From contig OX463865.1 of the NCBI GenBank assembly GCA_949825065.1, forward strand, positions 20,879,115-20,943,114: a stretch of 64,000 bases of DNA. The letters are read 5' to 3'. The notes under the pieces are model-generated. The model saw nothing but the letters and a program-made list of their open reading frames with translations, searched no databases and had not been told where the DNA came from. The position numbers were made by a program, and so were the translations under genes. The DNA is from Odontocerum albicorne. Lineage: Eukaryota > Arthropoda > Insecta > Trichoptera > Odontoceridae. Below, piece by piece: positions 1 through 10,225 of this stretch (positions are counted from its first letter, which is position 1; every line of letters begins with the position of its first letter).

Positions 1-730
1 CACCTAAAACATATTTATTTGTTTTGTATAATATTGATATTTTGATTTATAAATTCTTGTTATATTTTTTATGTTTGAATGTATAATTTTATGTTTGTTG
101 AGGTCCGTGCTGTATCGCGACCGTAACTGAAAATGTTCTTTATGCACGGCTATCGCGAGACAGGGTCAAAAGTCGGCCGGCCCATGCATGCGAAATTTTT
201 TATATTTCGCGAGTTATGACGGCATGCACGGGCGGAAACAGGCGTTTGCGATGAGCGATGGGCCGCACATAAGGAGCGCCGAACGCCTTGGAAATACATT
301 CTCAATTCACTCCAGTCTACTGCCTTTTACTTGCGACCATCTACTACCTGCTAAAGAGGAATCTCTTCACCCTGCTACTTTTCACCGTGAGCCGAAATCT
401 CCGAGCATTGAGCAGCAGTCATCCACCTATTGCTACAGTCCTTTGTACCGGTGCCGTGCAATATGCTTATGGAATAAAAGGTAATGGTGAAACTAAAGAA
501 GAAAAAAATTGTAACATATTTTTGTTTACCCAGAACTTATATCTACGTATGGTTATCTTGATGGGACAATACTGCGGACAAACCCACTCCATTTAAAAGG
601 ATTCTGGGCCGACCCAAAACAGTCTTGCATGATCTCGTATGAGATAACTCTATTTTTAGGGTTCAAACGATTGTTTTTTTGAAGATTTCGTTTCTTTCTT
701 CGTAATCACATAAACACTGTCCGTCGTTTA
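1..730. other. No recognisable feature; less AT-rich stretch at 85-300
   Basis: No gene or repeat family could be recognised. The part from about 85 to 300 is clearly richer in G+C and CpG than its surroundings. It contains short open frames that lack any family signature, so I do not call them genes. It may be single-copy host sequence. Confidence 0.4.
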
Positions 731-734
731 CTTA

Positions 735-840
735 TCTAGGTATGCAGATATGACAAAGCGCACGATTTTCTATTACACACACATTTTTCTCGCGTCCTTT
801 ACATCCAAACACATTCTCATACATATATGCTAGAAGATTA
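735..840 (-). mobile_element. Degenerate LINE-T 3' end fragment
   Basis: The order of short blocks (a TGACAAAGCGC-like stretch, then CACACACATTTTTC, then CATCCAAACACATTCTCATAC) follows the inverted 3' end of better copies such as 59845-60085. Similarity is patchy and no coding part remains. Only the arrangement of blocks supports the call. Confidence 0.3.
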
Positions 841-1239
841 TCAATGCTATTTTTCACTAGTTTCAAATATTTTCAGAATTTTTTACATTATTGATTTGAC
901 TTAAATAATAGCCGACGTTTTGAAGACATTACTGAATACAAAAGTGTTATCGAATATAGGTATTTCTTCATTTCCATATTCGGTCTATGACTTATCAATT
1001 ATGACACGTTTTCCAGTAGGGGGTAACAGAGTCTACCTTACAATCGCGTCTATCAGGTCTTGTCCAGAGTATGTAGTCCCGATATTCAGACAAACTAGCG
1101 AGTATTGTGACTCCAGGTCAACCCCACAATCACATTCAATATTACTTTCGTTCAAGACACCCTATCTCGGCATTTTCAACTTGCATATAGTCTATTCAGT
1201 GTTCTCCAAGTAGACCAAGTGTGGAATATATAATAATAA

Positions 1240-1262
1240 GTATTTCTTTGTTTCAGGTAAGT
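1240..1262 (+). promoter_or_regulatory. Candidate recursive splice site (AG|GTAAGT)
   Basis: A pyrimidine-rich run followed by TTTCAG directly abuts GTAAGTGTT, with the junction between 1256 and 1257. A 3' splice site fused to a consensus 5' splice site is the known signature of ratcheting points in long insect introns. No host exon is visible, so use of the site is pure inference. A similar motif on the same strand lies at 44295/44296 with unrelated flanks. Confidence 0.3.
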
Positions 1263-2128
1263 GTTCAAAAATCATGAAAGACAATGTGAAATTCAACCTA
1301 ACCACGGAGTACTTTGTAAGTAATTTAAATGTACTTATTGTAAGAAAAGTGTAACCGCTTCAACGGACTACTTGTTATACATTTTTGTTGTTTTAAATAG
1401 AATCTTGTCGACTTCTTACAATTTTGTTATATTTTTCTTATAATAACAATTATATACGTTTGTTGATAGCGTAAACTTTATAGGACTCATATGAAACAAG
1501 GTGAATCATATGATATCGAAAGGTTTGAGATCAGATAAGTAAATACATTTAAATAATATTATATATGCCCCCGCATAAAAAAAATCACAAATAATTTAGA
1601 AGGTGACGCTTTAGAGCATTCCCGAAGGTTTAATTATTCACTCGCTCCTTCAAGGGCAAAGTTAGCTCATTCCGGCATTTATTGGCTGAGTAGGATAAGG
1701 ATTCTTAGAATGATGTTCGATTATGCCTCGAAAAAAATTGATAGACTCGATCGTCGACTGACAAGTATCACGGGAATACATTATATTCCGAGGGGAGACG
1801 CTTATCGCCACGTTTTCTATTTATTGATAACATTTCCTTAAACGAGGTTTGTATTAAAGAAGTAAATACGTGTTACGTTTTTTTTTCGTTTCTTATAAAG
1901 TATTTTAATAATTATATTATTATCAACTGATAGTCATTGCAATTTGCTTATAAATACACCCATACCTCGATTTATGCAGTTTATTTTTAGCGTAGTTTTA
2001 TCGTTACGGAGTTAAGAAAAATGCTTTTTGAATAATTATCTTTTCTTTTTCTATGTTTTACTTTTTGGTGTCCTATTCGTAAATTATTCAATTGAATAAA
2101 TAAAACGTATATTTTTTATTTTAGTATT
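1263..2128. other. Unannotated AT-rich sequence
   Basis: Nothing could be assigned. A less AT-rich patch at about 1600-1800 has no frame with family resemblance. It may be a very old transposon fragment or host sequence. Confidence 0.3.
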
Positions 2129-2129
2129 C

Positions 2130-2242
2130 GCCACTGTTGTATTTGAGTTCACTACCGGTTTCAAAGACCTCCGTCTTCTTCGTCAGGTGAAGATGAACTT
2201 TTTTAAAGACGAACTTCAGTTCAACAACAACAGTCAGTGGTG
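2130..2242. repeat. PH palindromic module, degenerate (Penelope/hammerhead-like)
   Basis: Two imperfect inverted arms share CCACTG...GTTG-type ends. The minus strand at 2187-2152 reads CTGACGA, a hairpin AAGAC-GGAG-GTCTT, then GAAA and CCGGTAG. That order (CUGANGA, stem II, GAAA) is the core layout of hammerhead ribozymes, and GAAACCGGT is typical of arthropod Penelope-like elements. The stem II sequence differs from those at 12.3 and 19.7 kb yet still pairs. The assignment to Penelope is from memory of the family. Confidence 0.5.
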
Positions 2243-2689
2243 AAGAAAAATAATATATTTTTTAATCATTATTTTAATTTGACTTGTAAATTATTCGCAT
2301 AGACGACTGTGCACTCGCCTCATATGGTGATAGGCAATCCCTCGTGAACGAACATCGTTGTCAGTCACCCAGCGCATGAAAAACACCTGTACGTGTATTG
2401 GGTTATGGTGTGCAAACTATTGCACTTAAGCAAGCACACAGTTTTGCCAGATCAAACCCGAAATTCAGATCGCAAGTGGATCAAAGTTCAATGAAGATCG
2501 ACATGTATAATCTGCTGCTGCCTTTCGTTATGCAGAGTTTTATACATCGCTCTTTTGCGTTGCTTAACAGCGCTTAAGAGGAAGACTGAATAAATAGGCA
2601 CTACATATTTTTTTACGTATTTTTTAGTTGGTATAATTGTAAAATCACATTTAATAGTTTTATTTTTACAATTAGGAAACATAGTCAAT
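2243..2689. other. Unannotated sequence
   Basis: No family could be recognised. A less AT-rich block at about 2300-2500 may be unique host sequence or an old repeat. The open frame on the minus strand here lacks coding character. Confidence 0.3.
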
Positions 2690-3240
2690 GGTGCATTAAA
2701 ACATATATACTCGAACCGGGCAGTATCAAAATCTGCTAAGAGGATAATCCACAGATAGTATTTTGATGCCAACTTTGATGTATGGGAGTGAAACATGGAC
2801 GTGGAAAAACTGAGAGGAGCCGTAGAGATGCATGCATTAAGATGTTGCTGTAGAGATGCATGCATTAAGAAGAATATATAGAGTGACAATATATTATATG
2901 ACAGAACACGGAATGAAGTGATTTAGGATGAATGGGAACTTAAGGCTGATGTGTTGAGTAAGATTAAGAAAAGAACGCTAAGATTGTTTGGACACGTGGA
3001 ACGAATAAATGAAGAAAGACTAACAAAACATAAATACAGTGCAGATATGAGTGGAAGACGCATGAGAGGAAGACCAAGAAAAGTACGGTTGGATCGTTAT
3101 GATAGAAGGAAAAGTAGAATTAAATAGAAATCGTAGAGGTTGTATAAGGAAGTGTATGAATGTGGAAGAGACATTATGTGTGTCGTGATAGGAAAATATG
3201 GCGCTCTGACCTCTGCTTACCCTGACAGGGAAATTGTGAG
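2690..3240 (+). pseudogene. LINE-T reverse transcriptase C-terminus and 3' end, relic
   Basis: Reading across frameshifts gives a peptide of the type LMYGSETWTWKN..., then KRTLRLFGHVERINEERLTKHKY and GRRMRGRPRKV. This is the C-terminal region found after the reverse transcriptase of many insect non-LTR elements. It is followed by GTCGTGATAGGAAA and the CTTACCCTGACAGGGAAATT block that ends the element. Small tandem duplications are visible around 2815-2860 (TAGAGATGCATGCATTAAGA repeated). The RT catalytic domain is absent, which is normal 5' truncation. The copy is dead. Confidence 0.75.
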
Positions 3241-3246
3241 ATTTTT

Positions 3247-3418
3247 ATAAGGTAGATTGTTTCGTTTTATGCCATATTTTTACTATTTTATAAGGTAGAT
3301 TGTTTCGTTTTATGCCATCTTTTTACTATTTTATAAGGTAGATTGTTTCGTTTTATGCCATCTTTTTACTATTTTATAAGGTAGATTATTTCGTTTTATG
3401 CCATCTTTTTACTATTTT
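3247..3418 (+). repeat. 43-bp minisatellite, four copies
   Basis: GGTAGATT recurs at 3251, 3294, 3337 and 3380, an exact 43-bp period. The copies differ by only one or two bases. The array starts immediately after the LINE-T 3' end at about 3240, as if the LINE tail had seeded or captured it. Confidence 0.9.
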
Positions 3419-3479
3419 TTGTTATTTATTTAAGTTTTTTATATGGTGCATCAATTTGTGCGATTATGAATTACGTGAT

Positions 3480-3770
3480 TTTTCTTGAAATTGACCTGTC
3501 GAGGAATAGGTGTACTTATTGTAGTGGTAAATGATAAATATGATTAATATAGATGTCTTGTTGAAGCTTTTTCCACACAGAGGTGTGGTAGAGGAAGAGA
3601 GGTTACAACTGCATTGCTTCTGTCTTTTATCATTCTTTCGTTCCTCGTTCCCAAACCATCTCATATTGTTCCTCTTCATCTTACTCAAAAAAATATTACA
3701 CATTCATCCCTAATCACTTCGTGGATTCTTCTAAATGCACGCATTTCTACGGCGTTTGTTCGACTCTTCA
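3480..3770 (-). pseudogene. LINE-T C-terminal relic
   Basis: The minus strand gives LSKMKRNNMRWFGNEERKND, which matches the LSKMKK..LRWFGHVERMNE segment of other LINE-T copies. Just upstream on that strand (3730-3760) is the usual GTAGAAATGCGTGCATTTAG block. The 3' end block is missing. The frame is broken and non-functional. Confidence 0.55.
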
Positions 3771-3959
3771 GTTTTTGTCCACGTAACAATATACATAATA
3801 TATGTAAATTAAAGTGAGATGTCATCAATCAAACGAAAATGGAAGCGATTCAACTAAAATCTGGAATGTTGTTTTTTGGATACTAAAAAAATCCCATTTT
3901 CGTTACGTTTCACCTAATTTAGCGAATGTAATAAATTTGAAATTAAATACATAAGTATT

Positions 3960-4255
3960 CTTCCTTATAATTTTCCCTCTGCACCACTTATTGTCTTAGC
4001 AGCGCAGCGCTTCCGCCAAAGAAGTCCCACCCCTCGGATTAAGTTCTTTATTATCACTCCCTAATTCCCTCGCCACGTCTCCCTCTCCCACTGATCCTTC
4101 CGCCGGGAGATGAGTATAGTCTAATTTTTATTATCTCCTCTTTCCGCTACATTAAGTGGGCAACTGCGCCGCAAGACCCCCCGCGGCCAATAGTCCCGGT
4201 GGTTAGGAGCCAGCTCTGCTGAAGGCTTTGTGGCGCGCGTCTTGTTCTTGGGTAT
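3960..4255. other. GC-richer single-copy-looking block
   Basis: This roughly 290-bp stretch has markedly higher G+C than its flanks and no similarity to any repeat in the window. No coding frame stands out. It could be conserved intronic or regulatory host sequence, but I see no specific motif. Confidence 0.3.
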
Positions 4256-4257
4256 AA

Positions 4258-4675
4258 GTTTAATGGATGTTATGATCTGTAAGTGGACGTGAAACAATAC
4301 TGGAGACGAATAAGTGATGTAGAAATGCGTGCACTGAGAAGAAGACATGAGGTGACAATTTATGACAGAATACGGAATAAACGTGAACTTAAGGCTTATG
4401 GATGTGTTGAGTAAGATGAAGAAGAGCACTCTGAGATGGTTTGGGTATGTGGAACGAATGAATGAAGAAATAATGACTTAACAAATATATAGTACAAATA
4501 TGAGCGGAAGGCGTGTGCCCAAGGAAAGTGTGTTTGGATCAAGTGAATGATATGTTGAATGAAGGAAATAAATGAGTCAGATAAATCGTAAGAGTTGTAT
4601 GAGAAGGTCGAGATAGTAATGTCTGGCGCTCTGTCCCCCTTGTCTACCCCGACAGGGAAATGGCTTGACTGTATG
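4258..4675 (+). pseudogene. LINE-T C-terminus and 3' end, relic
   Basis: Fragments read VEMRALRRRHEVTIYDRIRN, then LSKMKKSTLRWFGYVERMNEE and a V(R)GRPRKVWLDQVND-like stretch, with several frameshifts. The copy ends in GTCTACCCCGACAGGGAAAT at about 4657. It lacks the reverse transcriptase domain and is the usual truncated, inactive form. Confidence 0.75.
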
Positions 4676-4809
4676 CTCCAAGTGATCCAGCCTAATAAAG
4701 GCAGCTAAAACGTTTTTCGAAAAATTAGTGAGACAATATACAATGTAATGTTTTTATTAGTAGCTCGAAGAGGAAAAGAGAAAATATGCAAATGTGAAAA
4801 CATTATATA

Positions 4810-4847
4810 TACTCGTATATATACGAGTACTCGTATATATACGAGTA
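4810..4847. repeat. Perfect 38-bp palindrome
   Basis: TACTCGTATATATACGAGTA is followed, sharing its last TA, by a second copy. The whole 38-bp stretch equals its own reverse complement. It could form a cruciform or hairpin. The octamer TACTCGTA/TACGAGTA is also common elsewhere in the window. Confidence 0.9.
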
Positions 4848-4944
4848 TTTCCGCTCAATTCCTGCCTCCCAAGCGACTAATTCTGATACGGGATTTTCTT
4901 TTTCTTCATTCAAAAGGTTTGAGTTCTTTCTATCTATTATAAAT

Positions 4945-5830
4945 TTTTATTCGTATAAAATCGAAAATACAAGTTTATTAATCAAAATCGATATGGTCCC
5001 CTTTCAAAGTACTCCCCATCGACTGTAACGCACTTACGCCAGCGCTTGATCTTATCCTCGAAACACCGCTGGTACTCAATTTTCGGTATGTCTATCAGTC
5101 GTCTTTGATTTTTTCATGACATCCTCTCGGGTGCTGTAACGCGTTCCGCGAAGCAGTTTTTTAGGTCGGTTGAACAGGAAAAAGTCGCAGGGAGCCAGAT
5201 CAGGTGAATTCGAAGGCTGCTGGATAGTATTCGTGTTGTCTTTGGACAAAAACTCATGGAAATCATGTCTCGCGATTTCAACGCGGTCCTTTTTTTTGCA
5301 TGAAATTGAGGTCTTTCGGCACCAGTTTTGCAGCGACACGTCTGAGGTCCAAATCACTAACCAAAATGTCTTGAGCGGATCCATAAGCGATGTTCAAGTC
5401 CTCTGGCAGCTCTCCGATGGTCAATTTGCGGTTTTCGGCCAACATTTCTTTGATTTTATTGATGTTTTTATCGGTTTTCGACTGCCACTGCGTTCGTCGT
5501 CCTCGACCGACTCACGACCACTTTTGAAGCGTTCGTGCCACCGAAAAACACTTCTCCAACATTTCCAAGGTCTGCGGACCGTTAAATCCGGTTTTCACAC
5601 AAAATTTTATGGAAACTCGTTGATTCACAGTTGATGCCATTTTCAAACTTTAAAAAAATCGAAAACACGCACAAAGGTAGATGTACTCAGTACAGCGTTA
5701 CTTTTACAAATGTCAAGTTACGACGCTGAAATTTGGAGGGAAGTGTCAATGATAGATGTGGTAACCTAACAAAAGAATTCCAATCGGGTGACTGACAGCG
5801 CCACACGGTGGCCGGTCCTAAAGCTTTTTG
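4945..5830 (-). mobile_element. mariner relic 1 (mauritiana-like), internally deleted
   Basis: A relic element on the minus strand contains both ends of a mariner transposase, described separately. I could not define terminal inverted repeats or a TA duplication with certainty, so the boundaries are approximate. The internal deletion removes most of the catalytic domain. It is immobile unless ends are retained and recognised in trans. Confidence 0.6.
4985..5640 (-). pseudogene. mariner transposase remnant
   Basis: The N-terminus (from about 5640) reads MASTVNQRVSIKFCVKTGFN, typical of mariner transposases. A helix-turn-helix-like part with deletions follows, then LRRVAAKLVPKDLNF. After a deletion come SNSPDLAPCDFFLF (the third catalytic Asp region) and PKIEYQRCFEDKIKRW..C near the end. 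The segments carrying the first and second catalytic aspartates are missing. Frameshifts are present. Full-length relatives are about 345 residues; fewer than 220 codons remain here. Confidence 0.75.
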
Positions 5831-6340
5831 ATCAAGGTAGTAAGTTTTCTCTGTTCTTCGTATTTCAAGAAAATACTCTAGACTTTTCTCAAATATTTCA
5901 TTCTTTTTTATTCATCACTACACATCGTGCACATTAAATATATCTATACGTAAAAAAAAATACGGATAACTTTTCAGGATCGCATCTCTTCCGTAAAGCG
6001 AGGTGTAGGTGTAATCAATTCTATTTCTTACAACCTCTTGTCTAAAAGGGTGAGACGATCGCAAAAAATAACTATACACCTCTGACCGACTTGAAGAGGG
6101 GAGGGTCGTACCGTACGATCACAAGAAACGGGAGGATCTGTTCTGTTTTATACCAGAATTCATCCACTGGGCTACGGAGCTTACCTTTAATTGGGACATA
6201 AAAACATTTATTAATGACTTTGTCGTACGTTGTCTTGACGTAGGGACGATATAATCCAAACACTATTAAAAATAACATGATTGCTTGTTTTCTGTCCGGC
6301 TCTCATTTTGTCGTCATACGAGACTATTTCGGACGTTTTA
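5831..6340. other. Unannotated sequence
   Basis: No coding or repeat signal could be recognised. A minus-strand open frame at 6072-6278 has no family resemblance and is probably chance. Confidence 0.3.
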
Positions 6341-6344
6341 TTTA

Positions 6345-6500
6345 ATAATTTGTCGTTATTTTACGTTGGTTAAGTATCCTTTTTATTGTTTCAAAACATT
6401 GAATTTTTTATCTTTAAAATATTTTTTTGACATTTATTCATAATATATTATTTCAGTTTTTTGTGTAAATATAAAATTTTGTTTCAAGCTGTAAGAGGCT
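6345..6500 (+). repeat. Dispersed repeat, first copy (partner at 7985-8125)
   Basis: The two stretches share, in order, TTAAGTATC, TTTTATTGTTTCAAAACATT-type sequence, TTTTTATC, TTTGACATTTATTCA and a following AT-rich tail. I cannot name the family. It may be the 3' part of an old element. Confidence 0.5.
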
Positions 6501-6619
6501 AATTATTTACATTAAATGGACGAATTATTTATGTATATAGAGGTCAAGTCTTTGTCCCTAGATTGTGCTGTAAAATTAGTAAAAAGTATGCCTCTGAGAT
6601 ACCGGGCAATTATTACTAG

Positions 6620-6890
6620 TGGAGGCGACTGGACAACTTTTCAACACATCGATCAATAAGTCCCGGGACTAACCAACAGACGGCGCCTCTAATAACAATT
6701 CCATACCATTCTCAGTTAGTAGCAACCTTTAGAAGTTACGTGTCAAACTTTCATGACATTCCGACATTGTGTCATTGAGTTACAGTGGTTTTAGTGATGC
6801 TACTTTTGCTATTTTCAAAACAATTGAAAAAAAACGCATTTCGTGTGTTGATAAAACAATATATGTAACGTAAATAAAATAATATATGTA
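6620..6890 (+). mobile_element. mariner relic 2, 5' end only
   Basis: The stretch CATCGATCAATAAGTCCCGG followed by GACGGCGCCTCT resembles the terminal and untranslated region of a mariner lineage common in insects. At about 6828-6870 the plus strand reads KKNAFRVLIKQYM, similar to the transposase start EKKEFRVLIK. The sequence then diverges and no catalytic domain follows. It is a 5' fragment only; family resemblance is from memory. Confidence 0.45.
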
Positions 6891-7984
6891 ATGTAAAAAC
6901 AAACACAATATCTTGTAGAGCAGAAAATTTTCTTTCGAATGACGTATAACCTTTCCCATTTTGTTTTACTTTTGGTGCTCATTTTTAAGTTGGAAAAAAA
7001 CAGACACAACTTATGTTAACACCCAATACATACTTACAACTTATATTTGTAACTTTAATTTTTTTTATATTTGTTCACCATGTGTAATAAATATATTCCT
7101 ACTTGATATCATTTTTATTTAAATAAATAAAATTTGGTGACAAATGTTTATATTTTCATCTCTTTTCTTATAATAAATACCTGATATTTAATTCCATTAC
7201 TTTAATTTTAACTGGATTAATTCATTTATTTTTTGCAAGTCCTTCGCACATTTCAGGTTTTCCTAATTCGTACAAGGACTAAACATAACAAGTACAAAAA
7301 AATACGTAGAAAACAATATTAAAAATGTAACATATATGTTTCACTTAATTATTATGACAAAATATGACATGTTAATTAATGTGATAAATTTAAATTATTT
7401 CAAGTATTACACTAAACTAGTTGAAATACTATAATATATTCACGGAAGTTAAACAAATTCGACATTTATGAAAATATATATTCATAAATGAAGAATTTGT
7501 TTATACGAGTATATATCATTTATACATCGTCCCCTTTTACACCGGTTCAAAAATTGTTAGCTAGGTATTTAAAATTCGTTCAGTATAGTTTCCATTTTTT
7601 CATTTATCACGGACCCACCGAGATTCAAATTTCGAATTACTTTCGGAAAGAATCCAAGTATTCCTCTCTCGCTCTCTTGTATTCAAAATTCAATTATTTC
7701 TTTGTGGACAACCGTCGTACGGGCTTTAGCCTATTTATAATATGATTTAATTTTTTTCCCTGAAGAAGCTGAACGAAACACGTCTAACTTATACGCGTAT
7801 GATATATTCCATCACCTCTAAACAGAACAAAATTGAAATAAATTCTTTTGAAATAAAATAAATATCTTAAAATATTCCTTATTCGTTTTTTTTTGGTTCG
7901 CAGCAGGATAAATGTTATTTAAAAGAACTAACGAGTTAGAACGAGTTGAAGAGATCTGTTATATGCGAAAAGTTTATTTTCGAC
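6891..7984. other. Very AT-rich unannotated sequence
   Basis: No element, gene or array could be recognised in this roughly 1.1-kb AT-rich stretch. A short self-complementary ATATTCATAAATGAA region near 7475 is too small to interpret. Confidence 0.3.
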
Positions 7985-8125
7985 ATTCGTTTTATTTGAT
8001 AAGTTTTCTTAAGTATCTTTTTTATCATTTTAAAACATTCGAGTTTTTATCATTAAAAAAATAACATTTGACATTTATTCACAATGTCGTAATAAAAGTT
8101 GTGTAGAATTTAAAATAAAACTCCA
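7985..8125 (+). repeat. Dispersed repeat, second copy (partner at 6345-6500)
   Basis: It shares TTAAGTATC, a TTTTATCATTTTAAAACATT-type block and TTTGACATTTATTCA with 6345-6500. Its family is unknown. Confidence 0.5.
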
Positions 8126-8604
8126 CTTTTTTAAATCGCTTTGAAGATTGTGCGTTTCTTTAGTGGAGCCATTGTCGACCTTTCCCTTTTTTTACGTGTT
8201 GCTCTTTTTCCTCGCATTTCTTTCTTTGCATTTTTTTTTATTCAAATGGTCTTTGTTGACAAAATTATTCCACTCACAAGAACAGTGGGATTCAAACTAT
8301 GATTCCCGAACCAGTGCTGGTCCGCGAGTAGTTTATTGGTGGGCCGCGTCGAGATAAAATTACAAAATAAATTATAAGAATTATGCATTTAAATTACATC
8401 ATTCTTATTGATTGTGTTATTACGATTTTTGTTATTTTATTTTTCTTACTTATGTCACCTAAAAAAACAGTATACGAACAATCCATTGTCTTTTCCGCAA
8501 TAATACTGGACCTCGATGGATTGTAACATAAAAAGCTATTAAATGAACCAGAAAGTTCAAGCACTGCGCTAAAACACAACCAAGTTTAATTTATTCGTTG
8601 ATCA

Positions 8605-8860
8605 TTCGTTTAAACAATTTAGTTCAGTTCAATTCGATCCAACCAGCACACACCCCACACTGTTATAGGAAATAAAATAAGTCCCTATTAAGCGCAGTAC
8701 AATACACTACAATACAACATCGAAATCTTTATTTTTTAGTCGTGCGCCGTCACGTAGTGACAAATAAAGAACTGCCCATAGGGACTACTCTTCGGGTGGT
8801 GACAAACCTGGGTGTGAAAAACATAGTCGCGACGACAGACTTCACGACAGCCTAGCAAGT
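8605..8860 (+). repeat. Dispersed repeat, first copy (partner at 33005-33215)
   Basis: Both stretches contain a TTCAGTTC..TTCGATCC block, GAAATCTTTATTTTTTA, GTCACGTAGTGAC and GAACTGCCCATAGGGACT-type sequence in the same order. The core GTCACGTAGTGAC is palindromic. No coding part is visible and the family is unknown. Confidence 0.6.
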
Positions 8861-9214
8861 TGCTAGTACTTTCACAGGTTGCTTTGAATGCAGCAAAATA
8901 ATCTTTTGACGCCACTACGAGTATATATCAGAGTAGCCAATCGCTCCGAAGATGAACCGATGTAAGGATGAATGCAGATCCCTTTGAAAAAATTATTTAA
9001 GCTTATGCACTTTTTCAAATCACAGTGATCATGTTAAGTATGGAGACGTCTATAATGTGAAATTACTTTTAAAATGATCGAATTTTAGTAGAAAAAAAGG
9101 CGTTTCATATCACGCCAAGGTTTGGACTCCTGAACTTTCCACTTCGACACATCTCGAAAATCAACGATCGTCCTTCAATTTGGGATCCGTAACAGTTCCA
9201 TGCATCGCTTTTAA

Positions 9215-9395
9215 CTTTTAGTAATTTATTGTTAGAATATTTAACAATAAATTACTTTTATTCCATTAATTACATTGATCCTGCTACACGTGTTTCTACC
9301 TCCTATCTCGTGTCTCTCTTTAGACGGATGATCCCGGTTTGTTACGAGAGCAGTGCTTCAGTCAGAATGGTGTCATGTTATATTAGAAGTGTGTG
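9215..9395 (+). repeat. R repeat copy
   Basis: Contains GAATATTTAACAATAAATTA, then ACACGTGTTTCTACCTCCTA, then GATCCCGGTTTGTTACGAGA. The same blocks in the same order occur at 57165-57290 and 63440-63690, with shorter matches elsewhere. No terminal repeats or coding sequence were identified. Confidence 0.6.
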
Positions 9396-9589
9396 GGTAT
9401 TTACCCAAAGGAAAAATGTTTAAAGCATATAAATATGTGTAAAATAAGGTGCAATGTGCTGGTACGCAAAGGATTCTCTCATCGTCTGATCAAAGAAAAC
9501 GTCCGTGTTCTGAAGGAAACTGATGTTTTGCGGTGATATGAAAAATAGTTTTGATTGTTAAGCACGGAAAATAATGTTTACCGAATGTG

Positions 9590-9745
9590 AAAGTTCCTTC
9601 GCGAATGGATTTTAAGCCATTGAAGTCTCTTTCGAAACTCTCGACACGTGGCCATTCTTCTTTTAATCGGATGCAAACGTTTTGGAGTCTATTCAACTTA
9701 TCATCCAATGTCTCCTCGTTTGCGTCTAAATAATATACCATATAT
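9590..9745 (-). pseudogene. Possible LINE C-terminal fragment
   Basis: The minus strand reads LDANEETLDDKLNRLQNVCI. This resembles the segment xxLLDKLxRLQNxCIRF found after the reverse transcriptase in LINE-W type elements (compare the 18.7-kb copy, QLDKLQRLQNVCLR). The following residues do not match, so only about 25 codons support the call. Confidence 0.35.
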
Positions 9746-9823
9746 CACCGTAACCGTAACGTAATAAATAATGGAAACATAATACATTAGGACATGCAGA
9801 AAGTTTTGCGTCATTTTAAAAGC

Positions 9824-10043
9824 ATTTAGGCCTCGGCCACACAGATAGGAGCCTCGCTTTGTACTTATAGCTACGCTACTAGGTGACTATAATAGTCACG
9901 TAGCGTAGTGTGGCGCGAAGCGTGCAGTGTGGCCATTGCGATAGTATGGGGTGCGTTGGTTCGCTAGGATATACCACCTAGCTCGCAGCGTAGCTCTAAG
10001 CACCAAGCGAGGCTCCTACGGAGAGATCTTGATGCTTAAATAT
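9824..10043. mobile_element. MITE-like inverted-repeat element
   Basis: The left part from 9846 (TAGGAGCCTCGCTTTGTACT) is nearly the reverse complement of the right part ending at 10018 (AGCACCAAGCGAGGCTCCTA). The imperfect arms are about 45 bp long. Outer ATTTAGGC/GCTTAAAT stretches may be more of the ends or a target duplication. The interior is GC-rich and non-coding. The superfamily is not identifiable. Confidence 0.7.
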
Positions 10044-10159
10044 GAGATATACTTACGCCAACAATTTTTTTGAATCCTTTTGCATTATTTGGTTATTTAT
10101 TGCTTTGCTTACGGCTATGTGTATCTATAATGTTTATACATTTGCTTTGCGAGTTTTTA

Positions 10160-10225
10160 CTCTTATTTGGAGGACGAGCTTGGCTGCAGGGATATCAGAC
10201 ATTTCTCAGCCCACACTCCTGAACA
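10160..10225 (+). repeat. K repeat fragment
   Basis: Contains GATATCAGACATTTCTCAGC followed by CCACACTCCTG, matching ACATCAGATATTTTTCAGCC at 11761-11780 and a similar segment at about 62230-62255. It is short and non-coding. Confidence 0.45.

Noticed and set aside
920..1213. 97-codon frame as a host exon before the 1256 splice-like site
   Set aside because: Composition looks like random translation, and the frame ends 43 bases before the site.
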